Part shown: positions 1 to 13,587 of the stretch, piece after piece | How the letters are laid out: every line of letters starts with the position of its first letter | How positions within the stretch are numbered: position 1 is the stretch's first letter | NCBI GenBank assembly: GCA_040401595.1 | Contig: JBBAOE010000039.1 | Span: 1-15,976 of the forward strand | From: RFPW01 sp040401595 | Lineage (GTDB): Bacteria > Pseudomonadota > Gammaproteobacteria > Burkholderiales > Burkholderiaceae_E | Length of the DNA: 15,976 nt | Direction of reading: 5' to 3' | The notes under the pieces: generated by a model | The model's input: only the letters and a program-made list of their open reading frames with translations | Told to the model about the DNA's origin: nothing | Databases searched by the model: none | Translations under genes and position numbers: made by a program

Positions 1-51
1 CGTCCCCACGTTCACGTGGGGCTTCGTACGCTCAAACTTGCCTTTTGCCAT
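1..51 (-). CDS. tuf: Elongation factor Tu, N-terminal fragment (window edge)
   Basis: The first 17 codons of EF-Tu, the GTPase that delivers aminoacyl-tRNA to the ribosome. The visible residues are MAKGKFERTKPHVNVGT, the classic bacterial EF-Tu start just before the P-loop; the rest lies beyond the window. An AGGAG six bases upstream of the ATG is a good ribosome binding site. It lies 54 bases downstream of fusA in the same orientation, the usual tufA position at the end of the str operon. A second tuf copy ends at the other side of the window. Identity is clear although the piece is short. Confidence 0.95.
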   Translation of the reverse strand, partial: MAKGKFERTKPHVNVGT

Positions 52-105
52 GACGCGCTCCTGCTTACAAATATCAGAAAGTTCTGGAATCGAGTTTGTT
101 CGCGA

Positions 106-2208
106 TCACTTGGTACGCGAGGTGATAATCGCTTCGGCGACGTTCTTGGGCGCCTCCGAGTAATGCTTGAATTCCATCGTGTAGGTGGCCCGGCCCTGGG
201 TCAAAGAGCGCAGGGTGGTCGAGTATCCGAACATCTCCGAGAGCGGCACCTCGGCCTTGATCGCCTTGCCGCCACCCACCATGTCGTCCATGCCCTGAAC
301 CATGCCCCGGCGCGACGACAGATCGCCCATGACCGTGCCCGCATAGTCCTCGGGGGTCTCGACCTCGACCGCCATCATCGGCTCAAGCAGGACCGGTTTG
401 GACTGCCGTAATCCCTCCTTGAAGCCCATCGAACCGGCCATCTTGAACGCGTTTTCGTTCGAGTCGACGTCGTGATACGAGCCGAAATGCAGCGTCACCT
501 TGACGTCCACGACCGGGAAGCCGGCGAGCACGCCCGAAGGCAGCGTGTCTTCCACGCCCTTCTGCACGGCCGGAATGTATTCGCGTGGCACCACACCGCC
601 CTTGATCGCATCGACGAATTCGAAACCCTTGCCCTGCTCATTGGGTTCAACCTTCAGAACGACGTGGCCGTATTGACCGCGACCGCCGGACTGACGTACG
701 AACTTGCCTTCGGCGTTGTCGCAATGCCCCCGGATCGTTTCGCGATACGCCACCTGGGGCTTGCCGACTGTCGCCTCGACACCAAACTCGCGCTTCATCC
801 GGTCGACGAGAATTTCGAGGTGCAGCTCGCCCATCCCGGAAATGATGGTCTGGCCGGACTCCTCATCGGTGCGCACCCGAAACGAAGGGTCTTCGCGGGC
901 AAGACGCTGCAGCGCGATCCCCATCTTTTCCTGGTCTGCCTTGGTTTTGGGCTCAACCGCCTGCGAGATGACGGGCTCGGGGAACACCATCCGCTCGAGA
1001 ATCACTTCATGATCGGGGTCGCAAAGCGTTTCGCCCGTGGTCACTTCCTTGAGTCCGACGCAGGCGGCGATGTCGCCCGCGCGCACTTCGGAAATCTCTT
1101 CGCGCTGGTTCGCGTGCATCTGCAGCAGTCGGCCAATACGTTCTTTCTTGCCCTTGATCGGGTTATAGACCGTATCGCCCGAGCTCAGAACGCCGGAGTA
1201 GACGCGAATAAAGGTCAACTGCCCGACAAATGGGTCGGTCATCAGCTTGAACGCCAGCGCCGCGAATTTCTCGCCGTCGTCGGCCTTGCGGCGCACTTCG
1301 TTTTCGCGATCATCAAGCCCTTTGACCGGCGGGATATCGATCGGGCTGGGCAGATAATCCAGAACCGCGTCGAGCATCGCTTGCACGCCCTTGTTCTTGA
1401 ACGCGGTGCCGCACAGCATGGGGACGATCTCGCCGGCAATCGTGCGCTGGCGCAACGCAACCCGCAGGTCCGCCTCGGACAAGTCGCCCTCTTCGAGATA
1501 CTTGTTCATGAGCTCTTCGTTGGCCTCAGCCGCCGACTCGACCATCTTTTCGCGCCATTCGACACAAGTGTCCATCAGCTCGGCCGGGATTTCGGCAAGC
1601 TCGAACTTCATGCCCTGGGACGCTTCGTCCCAGAAAATCGCTTTCATGCGAACCAGATCGACCACGCCCTTGAAGTGTTCTTCCGCGCCGATCGGCACCT
1701 GGATCGGAATCGGGTTGGCCTTGAGGCGCAGGCGCATCTGATCATGCACCTTGAAAAAGTTCGCACCGGTCCGATCCATCTTGTTAACGAACGCCAGCCG
1801 GGGCACACCATACTTGTTGGCTTGGCGCCAGACGGTCTCGGACTGCGGCTGCACCCCACCGACCGCGCAATAGACCATGCAGGCGCCATCGAGCACCCGC
1901 ATCGAGCGCTCAACTTCAATCGTGAAGTCGACGTGTCCCGGCGTGTCGATGATGTTGATCCGGTGCTCGGGGCGCGTCGTGTCCATGCCCTTCCAGAAGC
2001 AGGTCGTGGCGGCCGAGGTGATCGTGATCCCGCGCTCCTGTTCCTGCTCCATCCAGTCCATGGTGGCAGCGCCATCATGGACTTCGCCGATCTTGTGATT
2101 TACACCGGTGTAAAACAGGATGCGTTCGGTGGTCGTGGTCTTGCCGGCGTCGATATGCGCCGAAATGCCGATGTTGCGGTAGCGCTCGATCGGAGTCTTG
2201 CGGGCCAT
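106..2208 (-). CDS. fusA: Elongation factor G
   Basis: EF-G is the cytosolic GTPase that moves tRNAs and mRNA through the ribosome after peptide transfer and, with ribosome recycling factor, splits ribosomes. The 700-residue product is full length (E. coli 704). The GTPase motifs are all present: P-loop AHIDAGKT at residues 17-24, switch I RGITI at 59-63, DTPGH at 88-92 and NKMD at 142-145. The later domains follow without a break, including the C-terminal block with GYSTTLRSLTQGRATY. The start MARKTPIERYRNIGIS matches the family, and AGGG lies about nine bases upstream. It ends in TGA. It sits between rpsG and tuf, as in the standard str operon. The 255-base spacer before it is unusually rich in possible RNA structure. 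Nothing suggests truncation or transfer. Confidence 0.98.
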   Translation of the reverse strand: MARKTPIERYRNIGISAHIDAGKTTTTERILFYTGVNHKIGEVHDGAATMDWMEQEQERGITITSAATTCFWKGMDTTRPEHRINIIDTPGHVDFTIEVERSMRVLDGACMVYCAVGGVQPQSETVWRQANKYGVPRLAFVNKMDRTGANFFKVHDQMRLRLKANPIPIQVPIGAEEHFKGVVDLVRMKAIFWDEASQGMKFELAEIPAELMDTCVEWREKMVESAAEANEELMNKYLEEGDLSEADLRVALRQRTIAGEIVPMLCGTAFKNKGVQAMLDAVLDYLPSPIDIPPVKGLDDRENEVRRKADDGEKFAALAFKLMTDPFVGQLTFIRVYSGVLSSGDTVYNPIKGKKERIGRLLQMHANQREEISEVRAGDIAACVGLKEVTTGETLCDPDHEVILERMVFPEPVISQAVEPKTKADQEKMGIALQRLAREDPSFRVRTDEESGQTIISGMGELHLEILVDRMKREFGVEATVGKPQVAYRETIRGHCDNAEGKFVRQSGGRGQYGHVVLKVEPNEQGKGFEFVDAIKGGVVPREYIPAVQKGVEDTLPSGVLAGFPVVDVKVTLHFGSYHDVDSNENAFKMAGSMGFKEGLRQSKPVLLEPMMAVEVETPEDYAGTVMGDLSSRRGMVQGMDDMVGGGKAIKAEVPLSEMFGYSTTLRSLTQGRATYTMEFKHYSEAPKNVAEAIITSRTK

Positions 2209-2234
2209 GGTTCGAATTCCCTAGTAGCGGTTAA

Positions 2235-2334
2235 GTGCAATCAGTTGCGGAGCAACCCGATGCCGAGGGTCCCAGTGCGATCCAGACGCGCTGCGAGCCC
2301 TCGAGGTCGAGAGGATCGCTGGCTCAGATTGCAC
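2235..2334 (-). promoter_or_regulatory. Candidate multi-branched RNA structure upstream of fusA
   Basis: In the message, a perfect 8-base pair of arms, GTGCAATC and GATTGCAC (2327-2334 with 2235-2242), could close a 100-base domain. Inside it, CCAGCGATCC (2313-2322) pairs with GGATCG-CA-CTGG (2272-2283): ten base pairs with a two-base bulge. Next to the closing stem is a hairpin GTTGC-TCC-GCAAC (2244-2256). Together these make a plausible three-way junction ending 26 bases before the fusA start codon, so it could affect EF-G translation. Pairings were read by eye; the role is inferred. I do not recognise a named RNA family. Confidence 0.4.
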
Positions 2335-2369
2335 CAGTGCGACTGCGGGAACGGCATCTTTCGCCCACC

Positions 2370-2385
2370 GACGCCCTGCGGCGTC
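2370..2385 (-). other. Hairpin in the rpsG-fusA spacer
   Basis: GACGCC and GGCGTC form a perfect 6-base stem around a 4-base loop (GCAG in the message), extendable by two more pairs if one G bulges out. No run of U follows, so it is not a standard intrinsic terminator. It lies midway between the rpsG 3' hairpin and the fusA leader structure. Function unknown. Confidence 0.4.
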
Positions 2386-2421
2386 CGGCAGGCCAAGGTC
2401 ACCCCCCCGACCGGTCGCTGG

Positions 2422-2454
2422 GGGCGCTCCACTGCAGAAGCAGCGCTTGCGCCC
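2422..2454 (-). other. GC-rich hairpin just after the rpsG stop
   Basis: The message can pair GGGCGC (2449-2454) with GCGCCC (2422-2427), with an inner CTGC-TTCT-GCAG stem-loop (2432-2443). It begins nine bases after the rpsG stop codon. With no U-run behind it, 3' end protection or a processing signal is likelier than termination; that role is inferred. Confidence 0.4.
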
Positions 2455-2463
2455 ACCTCGACG

Positions 2464-2934
2464 TTAGAAACGGAAGTGGGAGAACGCCTTGTTCGCTTCG
2501 GCCATCCGGTGGACTTCATCGCGTTTTTTGACCGCGGAGCCCCGGTTTTCGAATGCTTCCAGCAGCTCGTTGGCAAGACGCTGACCCATGGACTTTTCGC
2601 CACGCTTCTTGGCCGCTTCGCGCAACCAACGCATCGCGAGCGCCATCCGGCGCACCGGGCGCACCTCGACCGGGACCTGGTAGTTGGCGCCGCCAACGCG
2701 ACGGCTCTTGACTTCCACCATCGGGCGACAGTTCGACAGGGCGACAGAAAACACTTCGAGCGGATCTTTGCCGGACTTGGTGTGAATCTGCTCGAACGCC
2801 CGATATACGATCTGTTCGGCGACGGCTTTCTTGCCCGACAGCATCAGGACATTGACGAACTTGGTGACATCCACGCTACCGAACTTGGGGTCGGGGAGGA
2901 TGTCCCGTTTGGGGACTTCGCGACGACGCGGCAT
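2464..2934 (-). CDS. rpsG: 30S ribosomal protein S7
   Basis: S7 is a primary 16S rRNA-binding protein that starts assembly of the small-subunit head and lines the tRNA exit site. In E. coli it also represses its own operon by binding the rpsL-rpsG spacer of the mRNA. The 156 residues match the family's usual length. The start MPRRREVPKRDILPDP, the block GKDPLEVFSVALSNCRP and the region KSRRVGGANYQVPVEV are typical. An AGGAG seven bases upstream fixes the ATG start; the stop is TAA. The spacer on each side (248 and 255 bases) is long for an operon of this kind and holds several hairpins, so local post-transcriptional control is plausible. Confidence 0.98.
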   Translation of the reverse strand: MPRRREVPKRDILPDPKFGSVDVTKFVNVLMLSGKKAVAEQIVYRAFEQIHTKSGKDPLEVFSVALSNCRPMVEVKSRRVGGANYQVPVEVRPVRRMALAMRWLREAAKKRGEKSMGQRLANELLEAFENRGSAVKKRDEVHRMAEANKAFSHFRF

Positions 2935-2968
2935 AACAACACTCCTAAGGCTTCAGCTGGGCCCGCAA

Positions 2969-2987
2969 CCGGTTCGGGATGAACCGG
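2969..2987 (-). other. Hairpin upstream of rpsG
   Basis: CCGGTTC and GAACCGG form a perfect 7-base stem with a 5-base loop, ending 34 bases before the rpsG start codon. It is the closest of five spacer hairpins to the rpsG ribosome binding site, so it is one candidate part of an S7-binding translational operator. That link comes from the E. coli precedent; no sequence match to the E. coli site was established. Confidence 0.4.
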
Positions 2988-3000
2988 GCACAGGCCTCAT

Positions 3001-3015
3001 GGCTCCGACAGAGCC
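3001..3015 (-). other. Small hairpin in the rpsL-rpsG spacer
   Basis: GGCTC and GAGCC form a 5-base stem with the loop TGTCG in the message. It is weak alone but is part of a run of hairpins filling most of this spacer. Confidence 0.3.
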
Positions 3016-3060
3016 CCTGACTTCGACTCGGAAGGCAGAAGTTCGGCGGGGCCGCTTACT

Positions 3061-3077
3061 GGTGGGTCAAACCCACC
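3061..3077 (-). other. Tight hairpin in the rpsL-rpsG spacer
   Basis: GGTGGGT and ACCCACC make a perfect 7-base stem with a 3-base loop (TTG in the message). No U-run follows. It sits in the middle of the 248-base spacer, eight bases downstream (in the message) of the next hairpin at 3084-3113. Confidence 0.4.
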
Positions 3078-3083
3078 GGGTGA

Positions 3084-3113
3084 GGCATGCGGGCGCGAAA
3101 CGCCCAACATGCC
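3084..3113 (-). other. Two-tier hairpin in the rpsL-rpsG spacer
   Basis: An outer stem GGCATG/CATGCC (six pairs) and an inner stem GGGCG/CGCCC (five pairs) are separated by a small internal loop, with the apical loop TTTCG in the message. The U-run lies 5' of the hairpin in the message, so it cannot act as a standard terminator for the str transcript. Confidence 0.45.
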
Positions 3114-3146
3114 GAAAAACATTCCTGGTCCGCTCTGGAGACCGAA

Positions 3147-3174
3147 GGCCCGGCGATCGCAACCCGCCCGGGCC
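3147..3174 (-). other. GC-rich hairpin just after the rpsL stop
   Basis: GGCCCGGGCG pairs with CGCCGGGCC (nine pairs, one bulged G) around a 9-base loop, starting eight bases after the rpsL stop codon. There is no proper U-run after it. By position it resembles the hairpins that follow rpsG and rplL. A role in 3' end stability, or in slowing polymerase between S12 and S7, is inferred. Confidence 0.45.
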
Positions 3175-3182
3175 CCTGACCC

Positions 3183-3557
3183 TTACTTCTTGGGACGCTT
3201 GGCACCGTACTTCGATCGGGACTGCTTACGGTTCTTGACGCCCTGTAGATCGAGCGAGCCACGGACAATGTGGTAGCGCACACCGGGCAGGTCCTTGACG
3301 CGACCGCCGCGAATCAGGACGACCGAGTGCTCCTGAAGGTTGTGGCCCTCGCCGCCGATGTAGCTGATCACCTCAAACCCGTTGGTCAGGCGCACCTTGG
3401 CGACTTTACGCAGCGCCGAGTTGGGCTTTTTCGGGGTCGTGGTATACACCCGCGTACAGACACCGCGGCGCTGCGGGCAGTCTTGCAGGGCGGGGCTTTT
3501 GCTTTTGATGACAGCCGATTCACGCGGCTTGCGCACCAATTGGTTGATGGTCGGCAT
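3183..3557 (-). CDS. rpsL: 30S ribosomal protein S12
   Basis: S12 sits at the decoding centre of the small subunit and helps control accuracy. The 124-residue product matches the family. The loop TPKKPNSALRKV has lysines at 43-44 and RGGRVKDLPGVRYH has Lys88 and Asp89; Lys43 and Lys88 are the usual streptomycin-resistance positions and both are unmutated. Asp89 is the residue that RimO modifies in other bacteria. The start MPTINQLVRKPRESAV is standard. The ATG is preceded by ATTAAAAA, and no Shine-Dalgarno sequence is visible within 15 bases, unusual for such a highly expressed gene. It is the first gene after a likely promoter at 3602-3630, with a leader of about 38 bases. Stop is TAA. Confidence 0.98.
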   Translation of the reverse strand: MPTINQLVRKPRESAVIKSKSPALQDCPQRRGVCTRVYTTTPKKPNSALRKVAKVRLTNGFEVISYIGGEGHNLQEHSVVLIRGGRVKDLPGVRYHIVRGSLDLQGVKNRKQSRSKYGAKRPKK

Positions 3558-3601
3558 TTTTTAATAGAGACGCAAGATGCGCCAAATACGGAAAGCCGGC
3601 G

Positions 3602-3630
3602 AGTGTAAAACGCGCCGGGCGGGCCGTCAA
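3602..3630 (-). promoter_or_regulatory. Sigma70-type promoter of the str unit
   Basis: The minus strand carries TTGACG (3625-3630, five of six matches to the -35 consensus), exactly 17 bases, then TACACT (3602-3607, four of six matches to -10). Transcription would start near 3595, leaving a leader of about 38 bases before rpsL. The bases just after -10 are CGCCGGC, a GC-rich discriminator of the kind found at ribosomal promoters repressed by ppGpp. Read-through from rpoC probably also occurs. Seen by eye, not measured. Confidence 0.65.
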
Positions 3631-3635
3631 CTACC

Positions 3636-3664
3636 GGGCGGGTCGGTATGGAATCGATCCGCCC
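3636..3664 (-). terminator. Hairpin between rpoC and the str promoter
   Basis: GGGCGGATCG pairs with CGACCCGCCC (nine pairs, one A-C mismatch) around the 9-base loop ATTCCATAC, starting 19 bases after the rpoC stop. No U-run follows, and the -35 of the str promoter begins five bases further on. It may be a partial terminator or a 3'-protecting hairpin for the rpoBC message. Its position between two transcription units supports a boundary role, but efficient termination cannot be claimed. Confidence 0.35.
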
Positions 3665-3683
3665 AGCCGCTGACGGAATGAAC

Positions 3684-7913
<4,230 letters not shown>

Positions 7914-7945
7914 GGGGGTTCTCCTGTCCGTTGCGAGCGCGCTAC

Positions 7946-12058
<4,113 letters not shown>

Positions 12059-12088
12059 GGGCGCTCCGTGGTGCGTGTTCGGCAGAGA

Positions 12089-12132
12089 TTGCCGGCTGAA
12101 GGCTCTGAAGTCCTGGAACCCTCAGCCGGCAA
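12089..12132 (-). promoter_or_regulatory. Long hairpin before rpoB
   Basis: TTGCCGGCTGA and TCAGCCGGCAA (12122-12132 and 12089-12099) are a perfect 11-base inverted repeat. A G-U pair and GGTTC/GAGCC continue the stem to about 17 pairs, leaving a 10-base loop, CAGGACTTCA. It ends 30 bases before the rpoB start. The long double strand resembles an RNase III substrate, and in E. coli the rplL-rpoB gap does contain an RNase III site; the match in role is inferred. An alternative small hairpin CGGCA-ATCTC-TGCCG (12080-12094) would compete for its 3' arm. Confidence 0.55.
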
Positions 12133-12190
12133 GCCCCGAAATAAAGGGGGGGACCAGCTCAATACGTCGCGTGAACCGTGATGCGGAAAC

Positions 12191-12219
12191 GGGGACCAGT
12201 CGCAACGCGACCGATCCCC
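12191..12219 (-). terminator. Attenuator-like hairpin after rplL
   Basis: GGGGATCGGTCGC and GCGACTGGTCCCC form 13 continuous pairs (two G-U) around a 3-base loop, starting seven bases after the rplL stop. Only a short GTTT follows, so termination should be partial at most. E. coli has a partial attenuator in this same gap that lowers rpoBC expression relative to the ribosomal protein genes. Position and strength fit that role, which is inferred. Confidence 0.55.
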
Positions 12220-12226
12220 TCGGGTC

Positions 12227-12610
12227 TTACTTGATCTCGACCTTTGCGCCAGCCTCTTCGAGCTGCTTCTTGAGCGCCTCGGCGTCGGCCTTGGAGATGC
12301 CTTCCTTGACGGGCTTCGGTGCGGCGTCAACCAGATCCTTCGCCTCTTTAAGGCCCAGGCCAGTCGCTGCGCGCACAACCTTGATGACTTCAACCTTCTT
12401 CTCGCCAAACGCGGCCAGCATGACGGTGAATTCGGTTTGCTCTTCGACCGCAGCCGCAGCCGGGCCGGCAGCGGCTGGACCGGCGGCGACTGCCACGGCA
12501 GCAGCTGCGGAGACGCCAAATTTCTCTTCCATGGCCTTGATCAGCTCGGAGAGCTGCAGCACGGTCATCCCGGCGATTGCGTCGAGAATTTCTTCTTTAC
12601 TGTGAGACAT
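12227..12610 (-). CDS. rplL: 50S ribosomal protein L7/L12
   Basis: L7/L12 forms the dimers of the ribosomal stalk, bound to L10, that recruit and activate the translational GTPases. The 127 residues show the three usual parts: an N-terminal dimerisation helix region (about 1-35, SHSKEEILDAIAGMTVLQLS), an Ala/Gly/Pro hinge (about 36-58), and a C-terminal factor-binding domain (about 59-127, including FGEKKVEVIKVVRAATGLGL). I chose the ATG at 12610 because AGGA stands seven bases before it; a TTG two codons upstream is in frame but would sit almost on that site. The ribosome binding site lies partly in a possible hairpin (12619-12641). Stop TAA is followed by a very strong hairpin. It lies 83 bases after rplJ. 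Confidence 0.98.
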   Translation of the reverse strand: MSHSKEEILDAIAGMTVLQLSELIKAMEEKFGVSAAAAVAVAAGPAAAGPAAAAVEEQTEFTVMLAAFGEKKVEVIKVVRAATGLGLKEAKDLVDAAPKPVKEGISKADAEALKKQLEEAGAKVEIK

Positions 12611-12618
12611 GTTCAATT

Positions 12619-12641
12619 CCTAAAATGCTTCGGTTTTAAGG
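12619..12641 (-). promoter_or_regulatory. Hairpin masking part of the rplL ribosome binding site
   Basis: CCTTAAAA and TTTTAGG can form seven pairs with one bulged T around an 8-base loop, CCGAAGCA. The AGG of the 3' arm is the core of the rplL AGGA site (12618-12621). The stem is AU-rich and modest in strength. In E. coli, rplL translation is coupled to that of rplJ through mRNA structure around the rplL start; a similar arrangement here is inferred. Confidence 0.4.
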
Positions 12642-12693
12642 CCATCGCTACCCGCAGGCAACTTCGGCCGGTAAGTGGTCCGGTCAGGTGGGG

Positions 12694-13224
12694 TCAGGCG
12701 GCGGCGCCTTCGCGCTGATCGCGCAGCGCTGCGAGCGTGCGGACAAATTTGCCCGGAACCTCGTTGAGCGTCTGCACGAACTTCGTCACTGGCGCCTGCA
12801 TCGTGCCCATCAGTTTCGCCAACAGCTCCTCACGGCTCGGCATCGTCGCGAGCGCCTTGACCCCGTTGGCGTCAAAGACGCTTCCAGGCAGCGCACCCGA
12901 TTTGATGACGAGCTTGTCGTTGCTCTTGGCAAATTCGACGAGCACTTTCGCAGCCTGCACCGGATCGACGGAAATCCCATAGATCAGCGGGCCAACCATC
13001 TGGTCAGCCAGCTGCTCGTAGGGCGTTCCGGCAACGGCACGCCGCGCCAGCGTGTTCTTCAGAACCCGCAGGTAAACGCCTTTCTCACGCGCCTGCTTGC
13101 GCAGAACGGTGATTTTTCCCACTTCCAGACCACGGTATTCAGCGAGGACCATCGAGCCCGCCTCAGCGACACGCGCCGTGACTTCCTCGATGACAACCGC
13201 CTTCTCCTGTCGATTCAGACCCAT
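12694..13224 (-). CDS. rplJ: 50S ribosomal protein L10
   Basis: L10 anchors the L7/L12 dimers to 23S rRNA, forming the stalk base with L11, and in other bacteria the L10-L7/L12 complex represses its own mRNA. The product is 176 residues (E. coli 165). It starts MGLNRQEKAVVIEEVTARVA, and YRGLEVGKITVLRKQAREKG followed by VLKNTLARRAV is the typical rRNA-binding part. The C-terminal helix that carries L7/L12 ends in REGAAA. The reading frame is open 47 codons further upstream, but the added residues are unlike any L10, and GGAG lies seven bases before the ATG at 13224, so I used that. The stop is TGA. It is preceded by a long structured leader. Confidence 0.98.
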   Translation of the reverse strand: MGLNRQEKAVVIEEVTARVAEAGSMVLAEYRGLEVGKITVLRKQAREKGVYLRVLKNTLARRAVAGTPYEQLADQMVGPLIYGISVDPVQAAKVLVEFAKSNDKLVIKSGALPGSVFDANGVKALATMPSREELLAKLMGTMQAPVTKFVQTLNEVPGKFVRTLAALRDQREGAAA

Positions 13225-13260
13225 GGTCAAACTCCACGAAAATGACAGCCTGGCAACGCG

Positions 13261-13276
13261 CCACCCGACTGGGTGG
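13261..13276 (-). other. Hairpin close to the rplJ start
   Basis: CCACCC and GGGTGG form a perfect 6-base stem around the loop AGTC, ending 36 bases before the rplJ start codon. No U-run follows. It could be the translation-control part of the L10 leader, but nothing in the sequence proves it. Confidence 0.4.
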
Positions 13277-13528
13277 TGGGCGACACCAGGACGCCGACTC
13301 GGCGACCGAGGTCGAGTCTTCGAAGCGGGCGGGTCGCTGAAGGCCCAATCTGAGGCATCCAACAAACCGATTGCAACGCGAAACTCTCTTCGGGGACGCC
13401 ATCTGCGCAGGGCACGTTCACCGCGTCTCGCTTCCGCTCGAGAGCAGAGCCGGGATCTGGCGCGCGCAATTGAGGGTCTCCACCCCCCTGCGGTCTTTGA
13501 TAACCCACTGCCTCAATCCCGGCCCATC

Positions 13529-13542
13529 GCGCCCGAAGGCGC
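13529..13542 (-). other. UUCG-capped hairpin after rplA
   Basis: In the message GCGCC and GGCGC close the tetraloop TTCG, an exceptionally stable type, 45 bases after the rplA stop. No U-run follows, so a stabilising 3' end for the rplKA message or part of the L10 leader is likelier than a terminator. Confidence 0.45.
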
Positions 13543-13587
13543 TCCGGACCCGTGCCGAGGCAGCGGCCCAAAGTGCTGTGATTACGC

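Larger units (their letters stand above)
13225..13587 (-). promoter_or_regulatory. rplJ leader, probable L10 autoregulatory RNA
   Basis: This 363-base gap between rplA and rplJ has no gene. In the message CGCAGGG (13486-13492) pairs with CCCTGCG (13406-13412), closing a 73-base domain with an inner TCTCG/CGAGA stem. Directly after it comes CAGATGGCGTCCCCGAAG, which resembles what I remember of betaproteobacterial L10 leaders. Further hairpins lie at 13529-13542 (GCGCC-TTCG-GGCGC), 13296-13318 and 13261-13276 (CCACCC-AGTC-GGGTGG). The known role of such leaders is binding of L10-L7/L12 to block rplJ and rplL translation. I saw no convincing promoter here. Confidence 0.6.

Noticed and set aside
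52..105. AT-rich stretch with GATATT before tuf as a possible promoter
   Set aside because: No acceptable -35 hexamer lies 16-18 bases upstream; the gap is short and fits simple co-transcription with fusA.
472..2982. 836-codon open frame on the plus strand opposite fusA and rpsG
   Set aside because: Same cause: register-aligned antisense of conserved genes. It only bridges the spacer because fusA and rpsG happen to be in the same frame.
2954..3001. 15-codon reading frame ATG...TGA just before rpsG (leader peptide?)
   Set aside because: It has no properly spaced ribosome binding site, its composition is that of the spacer, and nothing suggests regulation by a leader peptide.
3084..3113. Hairpin with a nearby T/A run as an intrinsic terminator
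   Set aside because: The U-run is on the 5' side in the str message, and on the plus strand the run after the hairpin is A, so neither direction gives a terminator.
12611..12616. TTG start for rplL two codons upstream
   Set aside because: It would be too close to the AGGA site; the ATG at 12610 has correct spacing and is the family start.
13225..13365. Upstream extension of rplJ by 47 residues
   Set aside because: The added sequence covers the structured leader and has no L10 character; the ATG at 13224 has GGAG seven bases before it.
13253..13380. GCAACGCG repeated at 13253-13260, 13373-13380 and again at 12202-12209
   Set aside because: An 8-base word in GC-rich DNA can recur by chance, and the copies sit in unrelated structural contexts.
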